Shown here piece after piece: positions 44,394 through 50,441 of a stretch of DNA of 50,441 nt. Under the pieces are notes generated by a model. That model worked only from the letters and a program-made list of their open reading frames with translations, did no database searches and was not told the DNA's origin. Origin of the DNA: Planctomyces sp. SH-PL62 (GTDB taxonomy: Bacteria > Planctomycetota > Planctomycetia > Planctomycetales > Planctomycetaceae); the NCBI GenBank assembly GCA_945893045.1, contig CAMDEA010000040.1, forward strand, positions 1 to 50,441, in the 5' to 3' direction. Positions within the stretch are counted from its first letter, which is position 1. The number at the start of each line of letters is the position of its first letter. Position numbers and translations under genes: made by a program.

Positions 44394-45182
44394 ATGCTCA
44401 CGAAAACTTGGCTCGATTACCTCCCGTTGTGGGCGCTGTTCGCGGTCACTGTCCTGTTGGTGCTGGCGGCCATTGAAGGGGGATACCGTCTGGCCGTCAT
44501 CCGAATGCAAAAATCGGACAAGGGAATTGATGCTCCGATCGGTTCCGTGATCGGCGGGATCCTCGGCCTGTTGGCATTTCTGTTGGCGTTCACGTTTGGG
44601 ATCGCCGCCTCCCGCTTCGATACGCGGCGGGAGCTGCTGCTCAATGAGGTGAATGCCATCGGTACCTGCTATTTGCGAGCGGGCCTGGTGCCCGACTACG
44701 AACGTGTCGAAACCCGCAAGCTGCTGCGCGAATACGTCCATCTTCGAGCCGAAGCGGCGAAACAACCGCAATCGTTGCCGCAAGTCCTCGCACGGTCGGA
44801 AGCGCTGCACGATGAGCTGTGGTCGCAAGCTCTGCTGGTCGCGAAGAAAGACAGCAACTCGGAGATGCACGCCTTGTTCGTCGATTCGCTGAATGAGGTC
44901 ATCGACTTTCACACGAAGCGCGTGGTCGTTAGCCAGTATCACATCCCCGATGTGATCTGGCTGGCTCTGTACGGCGTCTCGATGCTCTCGATGATGGGCG
45001 TGGGCTATCAGTTCGGCCGGGCAGGCTCGCGCGATGTCCTGATCAGTTTCTGCCTAGCTCTGGCCTTCTCGATCGTGATCGCCCTGATCGCCGATTTGGA
45101 TCGTGTCACCGAAGGAGCTTTGCAAGTCAGCCAGCAACCGATGATGGACCTCGACCGCAAACTCAGTGCAGAAGTCCCCTGA
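44394..45182 (+). CDS. DUF4239-like membrane protein
   Basis: This encodes 262 residues. TM helices are at about 10-30, 50-75, 185-205 and 212-232, with a long helical soluble loop between the second and third (RRELLLNEVNAIGTCYLRAG ...). This is the layout of DUF4239 (bestrophin-like) proteins. It follows the DUF2252 stop by 28 bases with AAGAGA ahead of the ATG, so it is probably in the same operon. Function unknown; channel activity is only suggested by fold similarity. Confidence 0.7.
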   Translation: MLTKTWLDYLPLWALFAVTVLLVLAAIEGGYRLAVIRMQKSDKGIDAPIGSVIGGILGLLAFLLAFTFGIAASRFDTRRELLLNEVNAIGTCYLRAGLVPDYERVETRKLLREYVHLRAEAAKQPQSLPQVLARSEALHDELWSQALLVAKKDSNSEMHALFVDSLNEVIDFHTKRVVVSQYHIPDVIWLALYGVSMLSMMGVGYQFGRAGSRDVLISFCLALAFSIVIALIADLDRVTEGALQVSQQPMMDLDRKLSAEVP

Positions 45183-45259
45183 AGCGAATGGTGCCTGCGA
45201 TTCCGTTTCCAATGGCTTGCCATGCTGCTGACTGACCTTCAACAAGCTGGAGCCGCACC

Positions 45260-46048
45260 ATGAAAAGTGTCGGACTGATTGTTGCCGTCACTCTGATGTC
45301 TCCCCTGCTGATGGCAGAGGATCGGCCCGTCGTGCATCACTATTTCTCGAAGACGCCGCACGAGCACGTCGCGGAGTGGAGCTACTCAGGCTCGAAGGGG
45401 CCGGCGTTCTGGGGCCAGCTCGATCCGTCCTACCGGCTGGCGAGCAACGGCAAGCATCAGTCGCCGATCGACATCAATTCCAAGACCGCTCCAGCGGCCG
45501 AGTTGCCCGAATTGAAGTTCGATTATCGCCGCGAGCGGATTGCGGCACTCAACAACGGCCACACGATTCAGCACAACGAAGCTCCTGGCAGCTTCCTGTT
45601 TGTCGGTGCCGAGAAGTTTTCGCTCGAACAATTCCACGTGCATACTCCCAGTGAGCACACGCTCGACGGCAAGCGGTTCGACTTGGAGATTCATTTCGTC
45701 CACAAATCGAAAACCGGCGACGTCGTGGTTGTCGGCGTGCTCGTCCAGGGTGACGAGAAGTCGGACCTGGATCTCCCGTTGTATCGCGACCTCCCCGGAA
45801 CGCCGGGCGAGAACGTTGCCTTTGAAGGAACAAGAAACCCGTCCGACTTCCTGCCTCGGAGCCGAGAATACTTCCGCTACATCGGATCGTTCACGACGCC
45901 TCCCTGTACCGAACAAGTTCGCTGGCTCGTGATGCAGCAGCCGATTGGTGCTCAGCCGAAAATCATCGAACGGTTTGCCACGATCCTTAAAGCCAACAAC
46001 CGGCCCGTGCAGAAGCTCCACGATCGCGTCGTGGAAAAATCCAAGTAG
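45260..46048 (+). CDS. Alpha-class carbonic anhydrase, secreted
   Basis: This encodes 262 residues. A signal peptide (1-19) targets it outside the cytoplasm. The three zinc histidines are His126, His128 (QFHVHTPSEH) and His145 (LEIHFVHKS). Other alpha-CA signatures are QSPIDI (67-72), NNGHTIQ and GSFTTPPCTEQVRWLV. It catalyses reversible CO2 hydration in the periplasm. It is full length. It follows the DUF4239-like gene by 77 bases and may share its transcript; hairpins follow its stop. Confidence 0.95.
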   Translation: MKSVGLIVAVTLMSPLLMAEDRPVVHHYFSKTPHEHVAEWSYSGSKGPAFWGQLDPSYRLASNGKHQSPIDINSKTAPAAELPELKFDYRRERIAALNNGHTIQHNEAPGSFLFVGAEKFSLEQFHVHTPSEHTLDGKRFDLEIHFVHKSKTGDVVVVGVLVQGDEKSDLDLPLYRDLPGTPGENVAFEGTRNPSDFLPRSREYFRYIGSFTTPPCTEQVRWLVMQQPIGAQPKIIERFATILKANNRPVQKLHDRVVEKSK

Positions 46049-46081
46049 TCGCCGGCGTTGTGGGCAAGGGATTGGCGTCAA

Positions 46082-46137
46082 AGTAGACCGGTCACTCCGT
46101 GACCGGAATGTTCGAGTCACGGAGTGACTCGTCTACT
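46082..46137. terminator. Inverted repeat after carbonic anhydrase gene
   Basis: Arms 46082-46103 and 46116-46137 (22 bp) pair with two mismatches; core GTCACTCCGTGAC. Lies between convergent genes and may terminate transcription, though it belongs to the palindromic repeat class. Confidence 0.65.
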
Positions 46138-46172
46138 CAGTTCTAGCGAGGCTCCGCCTCAGACCTGTGGTT

Positions 46173-46238
46173 CATTCGCGCTCCACTGAATTCGCGCGAC
46201 CTAGTTTTGTGCCGCGCGAATTCAGTGGAGCGCGAATG
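46173..46238. terminator. Perfect 26-bp inverted repeat between convergent genes
   Basis: Arms 46173-46198 and 46213-46238 are perfect complements with a 14-base loop; the arm begins CATTCGCGCTCCACTG. Together with 46082-46137 it fills the gap between the carbonic anhydrase and histidine kinase genes and suits a bidirectional terminator. Confidence 0.75.
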
Positions 46239-46285
46239 GCCGCAAAACTTGACGCAATCATTTCGAGTTTCCGACCCCAAGGAAT

Positions 46286-49200
46286 CTAGGAGTCACTGAG
46301 TTTCTTTCTCAGTGCGTTGATCAGACGATCGACTTCGAGTGCCAAGTCTTGATGAGCAGCGGCGAACTCATCGAGTTGTTCGTTGTGGCAAATCTGTTCC
46401 AGTCGCCGTGCCGCAGCGTAGGACGGATCGGCGCAGAAGTTGGCGACGGTCCCTTTGATCAAATGGGCGGCCTCGCCGGTGGTGTGCAGATCCCGCTGCT
46501 CGACGGCTGACCGAAGCGATTCCAGCATCTGCGGTGCGGTTTGGAGAAAGATGTCAAACAGCTCGTTCAGGAAATTACGATCGCCATCGAATTTCGCCAG
46601 TGTCGCCTCGAAATCGAAGGGGGATGGCACTGGTGATGATTCGGCGGAAGCGACTTCGTTCTGGTTGGCCCCGTTGAGTGTGGCGTGAGATCGTTCGGTG
46701 ACACGAGCCAGCGCCTTCGAGACGGCCGTGGCACTGATCGGCTTACTGATGTAGTCGTCCATGCCGGCGCTCAGGCAACGTTCGCGGTCGCCGGACATGG
46801 CGTGAGCGGTCATCGCCACAACGAATTGATGGCGGCCGGTGGTTCGTTCCTGTTCTCGTATCGCCTCCACCGTTTTGAAACCGTCCAGCACCGGCATTTG
46901 CACATCCATCAGCACGACATCGACCTCGTCTTTTTCCAAGGCTTCCAAAACGAGCTGTCCGTTCTCAACGACCTGCACGTCGTGTCCGAGTTTCGTCAGC
47001 AGGCGAGTCGCGACTTGCTGATTGATCGGATTGTCTTCGGCCAACAGGATTCGCAGCCGCAGCCCATTGATGGTCGCTGGCGGAGCAGAAGTCAGTGCGG
47101 GTCGGCGCTGCGAACGATTCGTTTTGCCCAGGAGTTCGACGATCGTTGTTTGCAGCTCCTGTTGCTTGAGCGGCTTCAGCAGAGTGGCTGCGATGCCGAG
47201 CTGTTGGCAGCGTTCGTAGGCTCCCTTACGGTCGGCCGAGGTCAGCATCATGATCGTGACCCCGGCGAGTTCCGGAGACTTTTGCAGTTCTTCCACGAAC
47301 ATGAAGCCATCCATCTGAGGCATGTGGCAGTCGGTCAGCACCAGATCGAACGGCAGACCGTTGCTCGCGGCGCGGCGCATTTCGTCCAATGCCGCCGGGC
47401 CGCCGTCAGCCATCGTCGGCTGCATCTTCCAGCCCTTCAGCATCTCTTCCAGGATTCGCCGATTGGTCTCGTTGTCGTCAACCACCAGCACTCGCACACC
47501 AGTCAGATCGACGTCCACGTCCGATTCCGAAGCGTCCGCCGGAAGGTGCGACAACGGCAGCTCGATCTCGAAGAAGAAGGTGCTGCCCCGTCCTGCTTCG
47601 CTGTTCAGCAAGAGATCGCCTCCCATGATGCGGACAAGCTGCCGCGAGATGGACAGCCCCAGCCCCGTGCCGCCATAAGCGCGCGTGGTCGATGCGTCCG
47701 CTTGTGAAAACGCTTCGAAGATCAGCCGCTGCTTGTCCGGTGGAATACCGATGCCCGTATCGCGCACGGAAAAACGGAGCCGCGTGTTCGATTCCGTGAG
47801 CGATACCAGCTCGACCATGACGCTGACTTCACCCCGTTCGGTGAACTTGATCGCGTTGCCGGCGAGGTTGACCAGGATTTGACGCAGACGACCCGCATCT
47901 CCGATCAAACCATCCGGAACATCGGAGGCCGTTTGCCACAGCAGTTCCAGATCCTTTTCGTGAGCACGAGTCGCCAGCGTCTTCAGCGTATCGCCGAGCG
48001 AGTCGCGCAAGCGGAACGGCTGCGGATCGAGTTGCAGCTTGCCCGCCTCGATCTTCGAGAAGTCCAGAATGTCGTTGATGATTCTCAGCAGCGAGTTGGC
48101 CGACGATTTCACGACCTCCAGATACTCCCGTTGTTCGGACGTCAAAGACGTGTCGAGGGCCAAGTCGGCCATCCCGATGATCCCGTTCATGGGCGTGCGG
48201 ATTTCGTGGCTCATGTTCGCCAGGAATTCCCCCTTGGCGTTCGCCGCCTGCTCGGCACTCGCGCGAGCGGCCAATAGATGCCGTTCCGTCTGCTTGCGCA
48301 GCGTGATGTCTTCCGCCACACCCAGAAAACCAGTGATCTCACCGGCGGCGTTCTTTACGGCGGTGACCACGAGACTGACGGCGAAATGGCTGCCATCCTT
48401 GCGGACGTAAGTCCATTCGCGGCGATCGAAACGGCCCTGCTTGGCGTAGGCCACGAAGGCATCGAACCCTTCGACGCGATATCCCAATTCGCGTGACAAC
48501 TCTTCGCCGCGAGCCACCACCTCGTCCAGGACGTGAATGATCTTGGGCGTCTGCTTGCCGATCATCTCCTCGGCGGAGTAGCCGAGCAGATTCTGAGCGC
48601 CGGAATTAAAGACGGTGATCAGCCCATTCACGTCCGTGGAGATGATCGCGACCTGCGTCGAGGCATCGAGCACTCCCGCGAGATGCGCGTTGACCGACAC
48701 CAACCGCGAAGCCAGCGCCCCGAACGACCGGGTGACTTGCCCCAGTTCGTCCTGCGTATCGACGCGGATATTCACGTCCTCCGACTGCCCACTGACCAAC
48801 CGTTGTGACGCCTCGTCCAATTGAGCGACGGTTCGCATCACCGCCAGATAGAACGCGACGAACAGGTACACGACCAGCAGCGAGCAGAGGAATGTCACCG
48901 CGGCCACGAACAACCGCCAATTCGAATACGAGGTCACGCGAGCTTGCAGCAGCCGCTCCAGGGTGTCTGAGGTCCGCAAAAACAGTTCGTCATATTCGGC
49001 GAGTGTGTCGCTGCCCTGTTGCCACACGTCCTCCGCAGACGTGCGGTCGGTCATGCCGGCGATCAGTTCCAGAAACCGGTTCGTCGCCGCAACGTTCCGC
49101 TGCAACACTGGCTCCAGGCTTTTGAGCGGCTTCTTGTCGCGAGTCTTGAGAAGGGCCACTTCCAGGTGGTGCTTCAAAGTCTCTCTCTGGAATTCGACCG

Positions 49201-49855
49201 CGCTGGCCAAGTTTTTTTGCCGCAGTTGATCCAATTCAAAAGTCGTCGCTCGGCCCGTCGGTCCAGAGCTGAAGTCGCGGATCTGCCCGATCTGCTCGGT
49301 CATCAGCGGCAGCCGGTTGACCGTCAAATCCATCAAGTAGTAGGAGTCGAGTTCGGGATCGAGAATCAGATTCGACTCGTCTCCCGCATGACTCATCAGC
49401 TCGAGCAAGCCGGCGATCAGCTTTGTGTGGCGATTCTTCGGATCGACGGGAGATGCGGTTTCCGCACGGCCTTGCTGAGATTTCCAACTTTCCCTGATTT
49501 CGGTCCACCTGGAAGTGGTCTTCAGCCTCGCCCCGAGTTTCCGATCGACGGCATCAATCTCCTGAACGTCGTGCTGCAGTCGCTCTTCGATTTGTCGCAA
49601 CTTCTGCGAATCTGCGCGAGCCCAAGTCAGGCCCCGATGAACCCGCAAGTCCGACGCGAATTGTTGGACGGGGCGAAGATATTCGTTGCCCAACTGCTCC
49701 TTCGCGGAGAACGTGATGCGGTCGTTGAGTTCGCGAACCAGAAAAAAAGTCACCAATCCCAACGGCAGAGCGAACAGCAATCCGATCAGCCCAAACTTGC
49801 GCGGATACGTCAGTCGATTCAGGAGTTTCACCGCCGGGGCGAAAACCATGTTCAT
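46286..49855 (-). CDS. Hybrid sensor histidine kinase with two REC and one Hpt domain
   Basis: This encodes 1189 residues. TM1 (about 20-41) and TM2 (about 314-340) bracket a helical extracytoplasmic sensor similar to NIT-type domains. HAMP (about 340-390) and PAS (about 395-520) follow, then HisKA with His550 in MSHEIRTPMNG, HATPase with the N-box around Asn667 and G boxes DTGIGIP and GGTGLGL. Receiver 1 has Asp842 (TDCHMPQMDG), receiver 2 Asp984 (LMDVQMPVLDG) and the C-terminal Hpt has His1131 (HLIKG). All phosphorelay residues are present. The output regulator is not in the window. Ligand is unknown. Confidence 0.95.
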   Translation of the reverse strand: MNMVFAPAVKLLNRLTYPRKFGLIGLLFALPLGLVTFFLVRELNDRITFSAKEQLGNEYLRPVQQFASDLRVHRGLTWARADSQKLRQIEERLQHDVQEIDAVDRKLGARLKTTSRWTEIRESWKSQQGRAETASPVDPKNRHTKLIAGLLELMSHAGDESNLILDPELDSYYLMDLTVNRLPLMTEQIGQIRDFSSGPTGRATTFELDQLRQKNLASAVEFQRETLKHHLEVALLKTRDKKPLKSLEPVLQRNVAATNRFLELIAGMTDRTSAEDVWQQGSDTLAEYDELFLRTSDTLERLLQARVTSYSNWRLFVAAVTFLCSLLVVYLFVAFYLAVMRTVAQLDEASQRLVSGQSEDVNIRVDTQDELGQVTRSFGALASRLVSVNAHLAGVLDASTQVAIISTDVNGLITVFNSGAQNLLGYSAEEMIGKQTPKIIHVLDEVVARGEELSRELGYRVEGFDAFVAYAKQGRFDRREWTYVRKDGSHFAVSLVVTAVKNAAGEITGFLGVAEDITLRKQTERHLLAARASAEQAANAKGEFLANMSHEIRTPMNGIIGMADLALDTSLTSEQREYLEVVKSSANSLLRIINDILDFSKIEAGKLQLDPQPFRLRDSLGDTLKTLATRAHEKDLELLWQTASDVPDGLIGDAGRLRQILVNLAGNAIKFTERGEVSVMVELVSLTESNTRLRFSVRDTGIGIPPDKQRLIFEAFSQADASTTRAYGGTGLGLSISRQLVRIMGGDLLLNSEAGRGSTFFFEIELPLSHLPADASESDVDVDLTGVRVLVVDDNETNRRILEEMLKGWKMQPTMADGGPAALDEMRRAASNGLPFDLVLTDCHMPQMDGFMFVEELQKSPELAGVTIMMLTSADRKGAYERCQQLGIAATLLKPLKQQELQTTIVELLGKTNRSQRRPALTSAPPATINGLRLRILLAEDNPINQQVATRLLTKLGHDVQVVENGQLVLEALEKDEVDVVLMDVQMPVLDGFKTVEAIREQERTTGRHQFVVAMTAHAMSGDRERCLSAGMDDYISKPISATAVSKALARVTERSHATLNGANQNEVASAESSPVPSPFDFEATLAKFDGDRNFLNELFDIFLQTAPQMLESLRSAVEQRDLHTTGEAAHLIKGTVANFCADPSYAAARRLEQICHNEQLDEFAAAHQDLALEVDRLINALRKKLSDS

Positions 49856-49880
49856 GAAACGAAACCTCTCGTGAGATCAG

Positions 49881-49901
49881 CCGGAACGCGCTAGCGTCCG
49901 G
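49881..49901. repeat. Short REP palindrome
   Basis: CCGGAACGCGCTAGCGTCCGG is a near-perfect palindrome with the central CGCTAGCG, located in front of the histidine kinase gene. It is similar in layout to the REP palindromes beside the RAYT gene. Confidence 0.65.
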
Positions 49902-49969
49902 TTTCCGCGGATTAGAGCCGGGCATTAGTTCGACAGTTCGCAAATCACCTGTCATGAAACTCCGGAATC

Positions 49970-50049
49970 CCCACGGATGGCAGAGCAATACCACGGATGA
50001 AGAATGAGAAGCACTGTTTTATCCGTGGTGTCGCCATGCCATCCGTGGG
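49970..50049. repeat. Nested CCCACGGAT inverted repeat
   Basis: CCCACGGATGGCA (49970-49982) pairs with 50037-50049; an inner CCACGGAT/ATCCGTGG pair is nested at about 49991 and 50022. Same family as 40692-40750. Confidence 0.75.
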
Positions 50050-50186
50050 AAGCACCGGTCCAAGATTCTCGTTCTGATCAGCAGGCAGGCAAGCGATGGT
50101 TTTGGTGGAAGGTGAATTCCAATCTGTGGCACGAGCGCATTCCGGCTGTTTGGTGGTGCAATCATCAATCTGTGGCCCAACGACTG

Positions 50187-50294
50187 TCACGGCTCGGAAG
50201 TTCTCGCGGACGCCCGTTTGATCATGGTGATTTCGTTCCCTTGAGGGTTGTGACTGACCTCGTCCATCAGCGAGTGGATCAAGAGCAACCCGCG
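50187..50294 (-). pseudogene. C-terminal fragment of RsbW-like anti-sigma ATPase
   Basis: The frame reads RGLLLIHSLMDEV then NPQGNEITMIKR and stops at 50187-50189. This is the G-box and C-terminal strand of HATPase_c_2 anti-sigma factor kinases (RsbW/SpoIIAB type). The match ends at the edge of the 146-bp inverted repeat; in this frame a TGA lies about 40 bases further upstream. The rest of the gene is missing, so it looks truncated by insertion or rearrangement at the repeat. Confidence 0.65.
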
Positions 50295-50295
50295 C

Positions 50296-50441
50296 CGGGT
50301 GTGCCAATTTTGCCTGGCGCGATGAATACAGAGTTGTCAGAATGAGGTTGAAAATGTTCGGAACCTCTTTCTGGAGTCGATCATGGATGATGTCCCACAA
50401 GTGAAATCCGAGTTGTTGATGCCAGCGGTTCGGGAGCAGGT
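50296..50441. repeat. Right copy of 146-bp inverted repeat at window ends
   Basis: Perfect reverse complement of 2-147. Read outwards (plus strand) it carries the same stop-free frame. Its inner edge coincides with the break in the RsbW-like fragment, as expected for a mobile-element boundary. Confidence 0.85.

Larger units (their letters stand above)
49856..50186. other. Intergenic region with palindromes
   Basis: About 330 bases between the histidine kinase start and the RsbW-like fragment contain the repeats at 49881-49901 and 49970-50049 and no supported gene. The kinase promoter should lie here but was not identified. Confidence 0.5.

Noticed and set aside
49945..50400. 151-codon minus-strand frame at the right end
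   Set aside because: It crosses the repeat boundary and is a different frame from the recognisable RsbW-like fragment; likely non-coding.
1..50441. tRNA, rRNA or riboswitch genes
   Set aside because: No cloverleaf, rRNA core sequence or known riboswitch motif was recognised by eye; a tRNAscan or Infernal run would be decisive.

Overview
The window looks like a chromosomal contig from a planctomycete (phylum Planctomycetota). The evidence is protein-level: a DPYHKW-type J-like N-terminal module, a DQFDQAW-type leader normally found in front of planctomycete Ser/Thr kinases, a protein with about nine EF-hands fused to a TolB-like propeller, kinases with an HGDLQHGN loop, and many short palindromic repeats. 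No rRNA, tRNA or CRISPR array was seen.

Layout. 1-3737 (+): a small membrane protein, a lipoprotein metallopeptidase and a YgiQ-type radical SAM protein. 3939-32379 (-): a long co-directional block. In order of transcription it encodes a membrane GTPase of the double-GTPase type, a protein kinase-like protein, a GAP1-like protein, a second GAP1-like paralogue with a J-like N-terminus, a REP-associated transposase (an insertion), a secreted helical protein, a Zn-ribbon/TM/trypsin-like protease, an intact vWA protein, a tandem degenerate vWA protein, a PP2C-like phosphatase, a TM/Ig-like protein, a multi-TM FHA protein and a TM/GATase1-like protein. It ends with a damaged CHAT protease. 32752-35217 (+): a secreted repeat protein transcribed divergently. 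35371-37986 (-): a TM/GATase1-like/HEAT-repeat protein that carries the same N-terminal anchor as two proteins of the big block. 38223-46048 (+): FKBP, EF-hand/propeller, secreted helical protein, membrane protein plus DUF2252, DUF4239-like protein and alpha carbonic anhydrase. 46286-49855 (-): a large hybrid histidine kinase. The window ends in a truncated RsbW-like fragment.

The most interesting content is the 6-38 kb block. GTPase, GAP1-like proteins, kinase, PP2C phosphatase, FHA reader, vWA scaffolds and two protease families together match the composition predicted for NTP-dependent, GTPase-centred conflict or signalling systems (GAP1 / DO-GTPase families described computationally by the Aravind group). 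Most parts here carry a membrane anchor or signal peptide. A plausible reading is a membrane-associated, phosphorylation-controlled GTPase complex with protease outputs. This is inference; no function can be proved from sequence.

A second theme is palindromic repeats. They sit in most long gaps of the block, supply some stop codons, occur in frame inside two genes, include hairpins with covarying stems, and flank the RAYT gene. The two window ends are a perfect 146-bp inverted repeat, so the contig appears bounded by two copies of one repeated element in opposite orientation.
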